Positions 8,630-16,088 of a DNA stretch of 64,000 nucleotides are shown here, piece after piece. The stretch spans positions 124,001 through 188,000 of the forward strand of contig NZ_LHZV01000065.1 in assembly GCF_001581005.1 (NCBI RefSeq), in the 5' to 3' direction. A program made the translations under genes and the position numbers. The notes under the pieces are model-generated. The model saw only the letters and a program-made list of their open reading frames with translations, made no database searches and was not told where the DNA came from. This DNA is from Acetobacter orleanensis. Its GTDB lineage: Bacteria > Pseudomonadota > Alphaproteobacteria > Acetobacterales > Acetobacteraceae. Within the stretch, counting starts at the first letter, position 1. The number at the start of each line of letters is the position of its first letter.

Positions 8630-8841
8630 GCTACCTCACTATTTGGATCAGGCGCCTCCCTAGCTTCGCCCAAAGCGCGCACCAGCCTAGTCAGCACGCT
8701 GACAGTTGGCGAAGTCTCACCGCTCTTCCATCTCTGGAACGTGCTACGGGCAACACCAGCACGCCTACAGACGTCACCGATTGATTGCCCTTGACGAACA
8801 GCCTCACATTCGATGTCTGCCGGGGTTGGGATAAGCATCAT
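8626..8841 (-). CDS. Cro-like XRE family repressor
   Basis: A 71-residue protein. Almost all of it is one XRE helix-turn-helix: QGQSIGDVCRRAGVARSTFQ followed by RWKSGETSPTVSVLTRLVRAL. It is the first gene of the leftward early operon and is divergent from the CI-type repressor, the standard Cro position. The operator repeats (8844-8925) lie immediately upstream. The start is the ATG at 8841 or 8838 (adjacent ATGs). Confidence 0.8.
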   Translation of the reverse strand: MMLIPTPADIECEAVRQGQSIGDVCRRAGVARSTFQRWKSGETSPTVSVLTRLVRALGEAREAPDPNSEVA

Positions 8842-8843
8842 GG

Positions 8844-8925
8844 ATGCAAATATGCGCAATAATGCAAACTATGCAAGCGCAAAAATGCGCCGGGACACGC
8901 TTTCTACTATATGCAAATATGCGCA
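8844..8925. promoter_or_regulatory. Immunity-region operators between cro and cI
   Basis: An exact 15-bp repeat, ATGCAAATATGCGCA, occurs at 8844-8858 and 8911-8925. Between them lie further ATGCAA units and an imperfect palindrome, AAGCGCAAAAATGCGC, at 8875-8890. The region separates the divergent Cro-like and CI-like genes, so these are very probably the lysis-lysogeny operators. The same 16-mer recurs inverted at 10406-10421. Confidence 0.75.
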
Positions 8926-8926
8926 T

Positions 8927-9631
8927 ATGGAAAAAGACGCACGCGCACTCCGAAAAGAGCAGCAGAAATATATAGATGAGATTAGGGGCCGGACAGGAAA
9001 ATCCTATTCGGCTATTGCGCGTGCTATCGGATCAGCACCAAGCACAATTGTGCGCTTCATGGATGACAATGCATCGTCACACGCCTTGAGCGCTATGACG
9101 ATGGAAAAGCTTAAGATCATATTTGACCTACCAAAATTCCAGCCCCCCAATATTGAAAGCCTTGTCCATTCCGAGCCCGTCACGTTAGCAGGTTTTATTC
9201 AGGCAGGAGTATGGCAGGATACCGGATTGTTCAGCCCTCAGGCCCCCCTTGAGTATGTCATGGTTGCACCAGATGAGCGTTACCCTGGTCTGCGGCGATG
9301 GGCCTTCACTGTGCGTGGCGATTCCATGGATAAAATTTATCCTGACGGCACAATTGTCGTTGCTGTTTCATTTTTTGATTTATGCCGTGCCCCTAAGACA
9401 GGGGATAAAGTTATTGCCATTAGAAAAGAGCATGGACTAGAAGAGGCAACACTGAAAGAAATCGAAATACTTGACGATGGGAGCGTTGCCCTATGGCCTC
9501 GCAGTACAAATCCAAGATTCTCTCAGGCCATTATAATTAATAATAAATTTGATGATGACCTGCCAGACGATGGGTGTCATTCAGATTACCGTATTGAAGG
9601 GCTTATTATCCAGAGCATAAGAAGAGAGTAA
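8927..9631 (+). CDS. CI/LexA-type phage repressor with S24 autocleavage domain
   Basis: A 234-residue protein from the ATG at 8927. The N-terminal helix-turn-helix (SYSAIARAIGSAPSTIVRFM) is followed by a LexA-like peptidase domain. That domain has an Ala-Gly cleavage candidate near 88-89 or 93-94, nucleophile Ser133 in GDSM and general base Lys177 in EATLK. I chose this start because upstream in-frame codons run through the operator repeats. The mRNA may be leaderless or nearly so, since no clear ribosome site precedes it. Likely maintains lysogeny and is inactivated during the SOS response. Confidence 0.85.
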   Translation: MEKDARALRKEQQKYIDEIRGRTGKSYSAIARAIGSAPSTIVRFMDDNASSHALSAMTMEKLKIIFDLPKFQPPNIESLVHSEPVTLAGFIQAGVWQDTGLFSPQAPLEYVMVAPDERYPGLRRWAFTVRGDSMDKIYPDGTIVVAVSFFDLCRAPKTGDKVIAIRKEHGLEEATLKEIEILDDGSVALWPRSTNPRFSQAIIINNKFDDDLPDDGCHSDYRIEGLIIQSIRRE

Positions 9632-9634
9632 AAT

Positions 9635-10381
9635 ATGGAATATGTATATATTAATAGAGACTCCGATAAAGAGAGAAAGAATAAATTTCTAACAAAGAAT
9701 AATATTGATTTTGATATAAAGAGATTTAAAGCAATAGATAAATCAGTAATAAGATTGGATAATCTTATCAGTAAAGGGATTGTTGAAGATGGCGCTTATT
9801 ATAGCATTTCTGCTATAGGAAACGCACTTTCACATATTTCTATATGGAATAAATCAATTAGAGATGGTAAGATTTATACCATATTTGAAGATGATGCAGT
9901 TATTTGCAAAAATTTTAAAGAAGAAAGTGATAAAATATTATCTAATTTATTTAATAAATTTGATATTATAGTTTGGGGATATAATTTTGATTCAACATTA
10001 ACGATAGACTTTCTTGAAAATATTGCTCCATGTGTTGTTAATTTTGATGAAATTAATTTAAAAAGAAATATAGATAAATTTTTTGATCGAGATATTCAGT
10101 CATATCCGTATAAACTACTTCAGTCATTTGGGTTATGTGGCTATACAATAACTCCAGAAGGAGCAAAAAAACTAATAGATTTTTGTCTTCCAATAAAAAA
10201 AGAATCATATTTTCAAATTGGCCTAAATAGAAATATTAAAAATGAAGGCTTAGACCATATCATGTCTTACAATTATAGAAATATAAGGGCTTTTGCTTCA
10301 TTTCCCCCTCTTTGTGTGTCAGAAAATGATAAAATAGCATCAACTATTAATTCTGATACGACATACAGACGCATCATATAG
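9635..10381 (+). CDS. Family 25 glycosyltransferase (lysogenic conversion candidate)
   Basis: A 248-residue protein resembling LPS/LOS glycosyltransferases of family GT25. It has an N-terminal YVYINRDSDKERK strand-helix, the SAIGNALSHISIWNKSI motif (about 58-75) and the metal-binding FEDDAV at 84-89. It starts three bases after the repressor stop, so it is probably expressed from the prophage in lysogens. Its base composition is strikingly AT-rich compared with every neighbour, indicating recent acquisition from a low-G+C donor. Likely role: modify cell-surface glycan, for example to exclude other phages. Acceptor and sugar are unknown. Confidence 0.8.
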   Translation: MEYVYINRDSDKERKNKFLTKNNIDFDIKRFKAIDKSVIRLDNLISKGIVEDGAYYSISAIGNALSHISIWNKSIRDGKIYTIFEDDAVICKNFKEESDKILSNLFNKFDIIVWGYNFDSTLTIDFLENIAPCVVNFDEINLKRNIDKFFDRDIQSYPYKLLQSFGLCGYTITPEGAKKLIDFCLPIKKESYFQIGLNRNIKNEGLDHIMSYNYRNIRAFASFPPLCVSENDKIASTINSDTTYRRII

Positions 10382-10400
10382 TAAGATCTGATACAATATA

Positions 10401-10449
10401 AAAATGCGCATTTTTGCGCTTGCTTATTTTGCATTTTTGCGCATATTCT
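10401..10449 (+). promoter_or_regulatory. Repressor-controlled promoter of the rightward operon
   Basis: The inverse of the immunity-region 16-mer (AAGCGCAAAAATGCGC) is at 10406-10421, and a second half-site group, TGCGCATATT, at 10438-10447. A plausible promoter overlaps them: TTGCTT at 10420-10425 and TATTCT at 10444-10449, spaced 18 bp. Binding of the CI-type repressor here would silence the operon that follows. Confidence 0.65.
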
Positions 10450-10482
10450 TGCCCCATCGCCACCAACGCGATGGAGGAACAC

Positions 10483-11010
10483 ATGCAGGCACAGACACCA
10501 CAGCAGACCGCCGAGGCAGGCCCCAGTGAGCTGGCCGCCCAGCAGGATGCTGACCTTTACCGCCATATCCTTTTCATCTTGGTTCCCAGCAGCAGCAGTG
10601 CATGGGTGCCAACGCTAGATACCTCATGCGACTGGATGGAGCACGCCCGCCGGGATGCGCCAGTAGGGGTTGATCCAGTATCTCTGGCAAAAACCTGCTT
10701 TGACGAAAGCTTTATGGCGCTGACGGGTTTAAAGCCCGTTACGGATGGAGAGCCACGGGATATCTGGACAAAGTTTGTCCATCGGCAGATCAGCCGGAAA
10801 TGCCGGGAGCTGAACCCGGAGAAATTCCGCAACAAGCCGCGTAAAATTGTGCAGATAGCCACGCATTATGACCCAGACATGATGAACTACCGGCTGCACG
10901 CCTTATGCAGTGACGGCACAATTTATGCACTAAGCCCTGAGCCGCACCAGCAGTGGCTGATTGAGCTGCCTATTCCGCAGGGCAATGTCCAGCAAGTAAC
11001 TGCACAGTAA
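10483..11010 (+). CDS. Phage protein, unknown function
   Basis: A 175-residue protein from the ATG at 10483, chosen because GGAGG sits six bases ahead. No domain was recognised. It has a conserved-looking centre with Trp and Arg/Lys-rich stretches (KFVHRQISRKCRELNPEKF) and a C-terminal part likely to form beta strands (YRLHALCSDGTIYALSPEP). It is the first gene after the repressor-controlled promoter, so it should be expressed strongly on induction. Confidence 0.5.
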   Translation: MQAQTPQQTAEAGPSELAAQQDADLYRHILFILVPSSSSAWVPTLDTSCDWMEHARRDAPVGVDPVSLAKTCFDESFMALTGLKPVTDGEPRDIWTKFVHRQISRKCRELNPEKFRNKPRKIVQIATHYDPDMMNYRLHALCSDGTIYALSPEPHQQWLIELPIPQGNVQQVTAQ

Positions 11011-11028
11011 AAGAAAAGAACAGAGCAG

Positions 11029-11262
11029 ATGCAAAACGTAAATCAGTTTGAGCGGCATCGCGCTGCATTGGAGCAGTGCGTCCATAATACTGTGCATGAT
11101 GCCGAAGCCCGGCAGGCCATGCTGAGCTACATTGCTGCAATGGGCGGCGCCATGCACGCAGAGGAACGCATTGCAGATGCCGCCATGCGGACAACCCACC
11201 ACGCCCAGCGCAGAGGCCTGCTGAGCCGGTTTGTGCTGGATGTGCGGGAGTGTGCGGCGTGA
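11029..11262 (+). CDS. Small phage protein, unknown function
   Basis: A 77-residue, mostly helical protein with many His, Ala and Arg (for example RHRAALEQCVHNTVHDAEAR). No motif was recognised. Support comes from its place in the operon: 18 bases after the previous gene, with its stop overlapping a GTG that probably starts the next gene. Confidence 0.45.
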   Translation: MQNVNQFERHRAALEQCVHNTVHDAEARQAMLSYIAAMGGAMHAEERIADAAMRTTHHAQRRGLLSRFVLDVRECAA

Positions 11263-11660
11263 GCCAGAAAGAAAACGATCTGAAAAAGCTTGAGCAATTC
11301 TATCACTCAGCCATCAAGCAGATTCAGGACGCTAAGGACGGCCATGAAATCAGCATTATCCTCTCTATTATCATGGGATATCCTGACAATGGAGACATTG
11401 GAACTGATACCAAAACTTATGGCCGCCGTGAGGAAATATTGGTTGGTTCACTGGATTCCGCCATCGAAGCGATAGCGGAATATCCTGATGAGGCCAGAAG
11501 CTTTATTGCGCTCCGCGCTCAGGCAATGATTGGCGAAAGCACCCAGCGCCTGAGAGCAGGGAATAAAACACCACCTACGACCGAAGAACTGGACGCCCTG
11601 ATTGAACAGGCCAAGCTAAACCATAGGGTGGCAACATGCCCAAACATAAAATTACACTAA
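11259..11660 (+). CDS. Phage protein, unknown function
   Basis: About 133 residues if translation starts at the GTG at 11259, which overlaps the preceding stop as GTGA; an ATG three codons earlier (11250) is the alternative. Predicted mostly helical: KKLEQFYHSAIKQIQDAKDG, then AIEAIAEYPDEARSFIALRA. No domain was recognised. Its end overlaps the next gene by 25 bases. Confidence 0.5.
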   Translation: MSQKENDLKKLEQFYHSAIKQIQDAKDGHEISIILSIIMGYPDNGDIGTDTKTYGRREEILVGSLDSAIEAIAEYPDEARSFIALRAQAMIGESTQRLRAGNKTPPTTEELDALIEQAKLNHRVATCPNIKLH

Positions 11661-11980
11661 AGCCGCAGCATAGCGGCGGGTATCTGGCAGTTTTAACAGA
11701 TGAGCATGGCCAGTTTGTGGAATTTGGCAAATGCCAGAGTGAGCAGCGCGACGGTAAGCGGCATATCACCGGCTCTAGCACACGCGGGCTGATGGGATGG
11801 GTGTTTGATCTGTGGTCCGTCGGCGGTGGCCTGTTCCACGCCACAGCCACGGACAACCGTGACTGGCTCATTGTTTTTAACGACTGCGAGACCGTGATGG
11901 ATGATGGCCAGCAGACTATTGAGGGCTGGAGCAATGACGTCCGGACGCTGGAGCCAGCGGCAGAGCAGGTGGCGGCATGA
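11636..11980 (+). CDS. Small phage protein, unknown function, beta-rich
   Basis: A 114-residue protein with alternating hydrophobic strands (GGYLAVLTDEHGQFVEFGKC, DNRDWLIVFNDC) that suggest a compact beta or alpha/beta fold. No family was recognised. Its stop overlaps the next start by four bases. Small beta-rich proteins in this phage position are often inhibitors of host functions, but nothing here proves that. Confidence 0.5.
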   Translation: MPKHKITLKPQHSGGYLAVLTDEHGQFVEFGKCQSEQRDGKRHITGSSTRGLMGWVFDLWSVGGGLFHATATDNRDWLIVFNDCETVMDDGQQTIEGWSNDVRTLEPAAEQVAA

Positions 11981-12549
11981 AAAAACATCAAGCGCTACCG
12001 TTTGTAAAGGCAGTCCCTGATACTGGAGGAATATTTACGCTTGATTTTGGTGATGGCGCATTTATCCCCAATGTGAATCTGGCTACTTGCTTTATATCAA
12101 TATCAACATCTGACTTTTGTTTTAGGAACTTCGCTCATGCAATGATGCCGTATGAAGACCGGGAAGTGTCTAGATATCCAACGAAGGAGACTATTCAAGT
12201 ATCGCGTATAGGTGAGCATCAATATGCACTGAGATATGATAAAGTTTTTTGGGGGATTAGAGACGTCGTTCGGGGTTCTAGTTTTTTCTTTGAGACAGAA
12301 GAAAAATGTAAAAGGTTCCGTGATGAAAAACAGTACGACGGAGAAGTTATTCCATATTTTTGCGTAAACCCCTCTTTTCCGCTTTTTTATGGTGAAGTCT
12401 TTGATTTTTGTATTGGCGCCTGTGAAGCGCAAATCCCTAATGCGAATGAGGCGGACAGTCGCTCAGAGCGGAATGGTTATCTGGCTGCGATAAAAGACTG
12501 TATTGATGCAATAAAATTAGCCCAAAAATCTGGAGCTCAGAGAGAATGA
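11977..12549 (+). CDS. Phage protein, unknown function
   Basis: A 190-residue protein, rich in aromatics (Phe, Tyr), with strand-like segments such as GGIFTLDFGDGAFIPNVNLA and a helical C-terminus (YLAAIKDCIDAIKLAQKS). The DNA is noticeably more AT-rich than the packaging genes. No motif was recognised. Four-base overlaps on both sides tie it to the operon. Confidence 0.5.
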   Translation: MKKHQALPFVKAVPDTGGIFTLDFGDGAFIPNVNLATCFISISTSDFCFRNFAHAMMPYEDREVSRYPTKETIQVSRIGEHQYALRYDKVFWGIRDVVRGSSFFFETEEKCKRFRDEKQYDGEVIPYFCVNPSFPLFYGEVFDFCIGACEAQIPNANEADSRSERNGYLAAIKDCIDAIKLAQKSGAQRE

Positions 12550-12746
12550 TACTGACACCAGAAATGATTGAGGCTGCTGCTGTTGCCATGGCTAATTTCG
12601 ACGTTTCTTTGGTTGGATGTCCAATTCTTCAAAGTATAGATGAGTTCAGGTTTGACAAAGATCGTGATGAGTATCTTAGGAGAGCCAAGGTAGTTCTTGA
12701 AGCTGCCATCACCGCATGGAACACCCGCGCAGGAGAGACGGCATGA
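12546..12746 (+). CDS. Small phage protein, unknown function
   Basis: A 66-residue acidic, helical protein (LTPEMIEAAAVAMANFD, DEYLRRAKVVLEAAITAWN). It resembles the many short phage proteins that open with a TPEMIEAA-type helix, whose function is not known. It overlaps both neighbours by four bases. Confidence 0.5.
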   Translation: MILTPEMIEAAAVAMANFDVSLVGCPILQSIDEFRFDKDRDEYLRRAKVVLEAAITAWNTRAGETA

Positions 12747-13195
12747 GCGCCCCAAGTATAGAATTGGAAAACCTTCCAAAAGCAGTAGAGCTTGCCAAAA
12801 AGCTAAAGTCTATTCGCCTCTCAATTTCTGCTTATGATCCGCGTGATTGTAAAGCAAAATTAAAGATATTTTTCCGTGTCGGCTCCGGGATTGACCCTGT
12901 TGAGTATAGTACAGACAAAGTTTTGCCCGTCCTTCGCGCTCATGAACAGGCTTATGAAAATGAGTTGTATAAACTTGGCGTCAAATATGGCCCAAGCGCA
13001 GAAAACCCGTGGGAGAAGCGGAAAGAAATTTACAACCGTATATCGTTGGAAATTCAAATGCACCCAGAGTTTAAGGATTATCTAGAAGCAATCCGTACCG
13101 ACAAGAAAGAATTTACTGACAAGTTCGAAAATAAAACTGCGATTAGTGCGCCAGATTTTCTTGTGTTCCATGATTGCGTGAAGAATGGGCGGTGA
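12743..13195 (+). CDS. Phage protein, unknown function
   Basis: A 150-residue protein starting at the ATG at 12743 (ATGA overlap with the gene before). It is Lys/Glu-rich with probable helices near 10-25 and 100-135. No known domain was recognised. The next gene begins two bases after its stop. It belongs to the repressor-controlled operon. Confidence 0.5.
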   Translation: MSAPSIELENLPKAVELAKKLKSIRLSISAYDPRDCKAKLKIFFRVGSGIDPVEYSTDKVLPVLRAHEQAYENELYKLGVKYGPSAENPWEKRKEIYNRISLEIQMHPEFKDYLEAIRTDKKEFTDKFENKTAISAPDFLVFHDCVKNGR

Positions 13196-13197
13196 AG

Positions 13198-13620
13198 ATG
13201 AGCAACTCCACCAACTGGCCCAACCCCGAACGGCCCGGCGTACCGCTGTTCCCTGAGCAAGATGGAAAGCACGTCATTGACGTTGATCCAGAGGGACAAA
13301 AAACTGAACTGGTCTATTACTGGATAGCAAAACATCAAGTCTGGATTGAATACGAATACCAAGGCCCTGACGATGCCCTTGAGGGATATGACCTGATCGG
13401 ATGGGTCTATGTCGGCCCCTGCTTCACCCCCACTCAGATCAGCGAGATGCTGGCGGGAGAGCGGGAGAGATGCTTGGCCGCAATTACTGAGCATGGGAAA
13501 CGGGCTGAATTATGCTGGAATGGAAGCACGTCCGACGAAGAAAAACAGTATTGGCGAGGCGCGCTTAACACTTTTGAAGCATGCTCTGACGAAATCCGCA
13601 ACCTAGGAGCCGCGTCATGA
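13198..13620 (+). CDS. Phage protein, unknown function
   Basis: A 140-residue protein starting at 13198. It has a beta-type N-terminal half (ELVYYWIAKHQVWIEYEYQG, GYDLIGWVYVGP) and a helical C-terminal half (QISEMLAGERERCLAAITEH, then NTFEACSDEIRNLGAA). The ending resembles phage proteins annotated only by length, and the function is unknown. Its stop overlaps the excisionase-like gene by four bases. Confidence 0.5.
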   Translation: MSNSTNWPNPERPGVPLFPEQDGKHVIDVDPEGQKTELVYYWIAKHQVWIEYEYQGPDDALEGYDLIGWVYVGPCFTPTQISEMLAGERERCLAAITEHGKRAELCWNGSTSDEEKQYWRGALNTFEACSDEIRNLGAAS

Positions 13621-13868
13621 GCAAAGCAGATGGCCAGACAGGAAAGCAGCGGCCAACAATGCCTGATTGGCCACGCATTATGCGGCGAGAAAAGGCCGCA
13701 CAATATCTGGATATTTCCCCAAGCCTTTTGGATAGAGAGGTTGCATCCGGACGCCTGCCTAAGCCCGTGCAGCTTACCCCTACAGTACGTGGATGGGTAA
13801 GGGACGACCTAGACGCGATGATTGATGATCTTAAAAACCCAATGGACCCCGCAAGCGACTGGATCTGA
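13617..13868 (+). CDS. AlpA/excisionase-like DNA-binding protein
   Basis: An 83-residue protein with a MerR/AlpA-type winged helix-turn-helix: MRREKAAQYLDISPSLLDRE, then SGRLPKPVQLTPTVRGW. It lies directly before the integrase, whose ATG overlaps its stop by one base. Proteins of this type act as excisionases or as activators of integrase genes. Which of the two applies here cannot be told from sequence. Confidence 0.75.
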   Translation: MSKADGQTGKQRPTMPDWPRIMRREKAAQYLDISPSLLDREVASGRLPKPVQLTPTVRGWVRDDLDAMIDDLKNPMDPASDWI

Positions 13869-14920
13869 TGACCAAGCTTAATCTGCTATACGTGCAGAAA
13901 ATTAGAAAAAATAAAAGGTTATATTATTATTTCAGAAAACCCGGATGTAGCCGGAGACAGCTTCCAGGATATCCCGGCAGTCGGGAGTTTATGGAGGCGT
14001 ACCAACAGGCGCAGTCTGGAGATAAAGAGCAGGTCGGAGAGTCCAAAGCGATACCCGGCAGCATGCGGCTGCTAGTAGCGACATGGCGTATGTCACATCA
14101 GTTCAGGTCTTTACGTGCCCAGTCACAAACAACCTATGCGCACCTGCTGGATAAATTTGTTGAATTACACGGTGATAAGTCTGTCCGCACTGCACAGCCC
14201 AAGCATATCCGTGCGATACTGGAAGCAATGAGCAATACACCAGCACAGGCTAATGCGCTGCGGAATGTTTTACGCCAGCTTTTTCAGTATGCTTTTGAGA
14301 ATGACTGGAGACCAGACAATCCGGTTCGGGACATTAAAAAGCTCAAATACAAAAAGAGCCCGATTCCTACATGGTCGGAAGAGGATATAGAGAAATTCGA
14401 GCAATGCTGGCCAATCGGCACACGGGCACGGCTTGCACTGACACTGCTGCTCTATACAGGCCAGCGCCGCAGCGATGTGATTCGCATGGGAGTGGCGAAT
14501 GTGAAGGATGGAGCGATATCTGTCGCGCAGATCAAAACGGATGTGCGCTTACTGATCCCGCTGCATCCAGATCTGCATGCAGTAATCAGGCTATTGCCAG
14601 AAAATACAGCCGCATTTCTGATGACCCAGCAAGGCAGGGCATTTGCTTCTGGGAACGCATTTTATAACTGGTTTAAGGAGTGTGCCGTTAAGGCAGGCAT
14701 ACCCAGCACACTTGGCCCGCATGGACTGCGCAAAGCAGCGGCGCGACGGATGGCGGAGGCTGGCTGCACACCACATCAGATTGCATCAATCACAGGCCAT
14801 CAGACACTTGCAGAGGTTGAGAGATACACCAAAGCCGTGCAGCAAAGACTGGTAGCAGAGCAGGCCGTCAGCATGCTTGGAAAACCTGAAAAAAGGCTAA
14901 AAGCAAAGAAGCCTGTGTAA
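13868..14920 (+). CDS. Tyrosine-family phage integrase
   Basis: A 350-residue site-specific recombinase. The SAM-like core-binding domain covers about 65-160. The catalytic domain follows with Arg200 (TGQRRSD), Lys223, HGLR (His285, Arg288), His311 in TGHQT and the nucleophile Tyr320 in VERYTKA. All key residues are present, so it should be active. It is the last gene of the repressor-controlled operon and points at the 3' end of tRNA-Ala, the probable integration target. Co-expression with the excisionase-like protein suits prophage excision on induction. Confidence 0.95.
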   Translation: MTKLNLLYVQKIRKNKRLYYYFRKPGCSRRQLPGYPGSREFMEAYQQAQSGDKEQVGESKAIPGSMRLLVATWRMSHQFRSLRAQSQTTYAHLLDKFVELHGDKSVRTAQPKHIRAILEAMSNTPAQANALRNVLRQLFQYAFENDWRPDNPVRDIKKLKYKKSPIPTWSEEDIEKFEQCWPIGTRARLALTLLLYTGQRRSDVIRMGVANVKDGAISVAQIKTDVRLLIPLHPDLHAVIRLLPENTAAFLMTQQGRAFASGNAFYNWFKECAVKAGIPSTLGPHGLRKAAARRMAEAGCTPHQIASITGHQTLAEVERYTKAVQQRLVAEQAVSMLGKPEKRLKAKKPV

Positions 14921-14987
14921 ACTGGCAAAGCAAAGTTTACACAAAATCTTATTTTATTGTTGTAAATCAATGAGATAATAAGGCGGG

Positions 14988-15063
14988 TGGTGGAGCTAAG
15001 GGGAATCGAACCCCTGACCTCCTCATTGCGAACGAGGCGCTCTCCCATCTGAGCTATAGCCCC
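14988..15063 (-). tRNA. tRNA-Ala (anticodon CGC), prophage attachment target
   Basis: A full cloverleaf can be drawn: acceptor GGGGCTA/TAGCTCC, D-stem GCTC/GAGC, anticodon stem CCTCG/TGAGG with loop TTCGCAA, T-stem AGGGG/CCCCT, and encoded CCA. The anticodon CGC reads GCG (alanine). Its 3' half faces the integrase gene, so the attachment core is expected within it and a partial copy should sit at the left prophage end outside the window. Confidence 0.95.
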
Positions 15064-15170
15064 GCCTTTATAAGGCTGGAAGCTAAAGGGCTTATCAAGA
15101 CACTGTCAAGCTGTATTGTATCGGTCTGAGGTCTGGCGAAAACCAGATCCGCCCCCTGTGTTGTGGAGAC

Positions 15171-15476
15171 GTGTTCTTGCTGTTTGTTCTTTTCTCAGTG
15201 TTGATGCGGCTGTTGGAAATTTATTGCTGGATTCTGATTCTGTCCTGCATTTTCATCAATCTCTGTCTGTTTGGTATTCTGGACAGCCGGAAGCAGATTG
15301 TCTGGAAAGTGGGCCTCTTCCTTAATCGGATTACGGAACCGGTGTTGGAACCTGTGCGCCGTATTCTGCCCTCACTGGGTGGGGTGGACTTTAGCCCTAT
15401 GGTTGTGCTGCTGGGGATTCAGTATGTGCTGCAACCGGTACTGGTCAGTCTTTTCAGAACACTGATGTATCGGTGA
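15171..15476 (+). CDS. YggT family membrane protein
   Basis: A 101-residue protein with two hydrophobic membrane segments flanking the family signature EPVRRILPSLGGVDFSPMVV. YggT proteins are small inner-membrane proteins implicated in cell-envelope or osmotic functions. The start is uncertain: GTG at 15171, GTG at 15198 or ATG at 15204 are all in frame, and the last would start MRLLEIYC. It is a stand-alone gene between tRNA-Ala and an accessory patch. Confidence 0.8.
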   Translation: MFLLFVLFSVLMRLLEIYCWILILSCIFINLCLFGILDSRKQIVWKVGLFLNRITEPVLEPVRRILPSLGGVDFSPMVVLLGIQYVLQPVLVSLFRTLMYR

Positions 15477-15479
15477 GAT

Positions 15480-15904
15480 TCAAAAAGGGATCGTGTCTCA
15501 TTTTTGAGCACGAACCCGGGTGGTCTTTTCTTTCTCAGGAAAAAATTACGCAGCAGCATTGTTGGCTTTTGCGGCTTAACGATGTCTGCACTCTCCGCAT
15601 CCATCTGCGCGATCGCGGAGGGGATGTTGGCCGGATTGAAGACGGAATCTGTAATCAGGCCAATATCGTTGCCCAGCGTGTGGTGGCATTAACTGCGGAA
15701 ATTGCCGGAGCACGGGCGCTAATGGCCGTGTAACCCATATCAACGCTCTGGCAGAGCTCTGGCCGATTGCGCGACCAAGCGCACGGCCGAAATCGCCAAA
15801 GAGACGACTACTGCTGGCTGCGGTAAGTTCATACTGATTAACGTCGCGTCTTGCTTGTATTCCAAAGTAAAAGGAGTGACGTTGTCACTTTTATCCAATG
15901 ACAT
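15480..15904 (-). pseudogene. Probable decayed gene, several frameshifts
   Basis: Protein-like sequence continues on the minus strand but hops between frames. The first piece begins at an ATG at 15904 (MSLDKSDNVTPFTLEYKQ). Then come SSSRLFGDFGRALGRAI in a second frame, GYTAISARAPAISAVNA in another, and GNDIGLITDSVFNPANIPSA with AQMDAESADIVKPQKP in the last. Each piece ends in a stop soon after the presumed shift. I infer one protein of about 130 residues broken by small indels; its family is unknown. Three unrelated short open frames is the alternative. Confidence 0.4.
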
Positions 15905-16088
15905 GCCTGTTCGATTTTCTGTAATGATTATTGATAATTATTTTTGATGTATAAATATAAATTGTAAAAAATATTAATGGAATTATAAAATTTATATATA
16001 AATAAAACAGGTAAAAATTTACGATTTTTACCTGTTTCCAGAAACTATCCAGTCATCTGGTGTTAGTCAGATAGGCATGAGGTCTCTT

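Larger units (their letters stand above)
1..14987. mobile_element. Temperate prophage, right-hand part (left end outside window)
   Basis: The block carries terminase subunits, an HNH endonuclease, primase, replication ATPase, methyltransferase, divergent Cro/CI repressors, an excisionase-like protein and a tyrosine integrase, all in phage order. The integrase ends 67 bp from the 3' end of tRNA-Ala(CGC), the usual place for tRNA-targeted integration. Terminase large subunit is cut by base 1, so portal, capsid and tail genes and the second attachment site should lie to the left. Boundaries are inferred. The right end probably falls in or just beside the tRNA 3' half. Confidence 0.9.

Noticed and set aside
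15504-15692. 62-codon plus-strand open frame
   Set aside because: No ribosome site, and the opposite strand carries more protein-like segments interpreted as a decayed gene.
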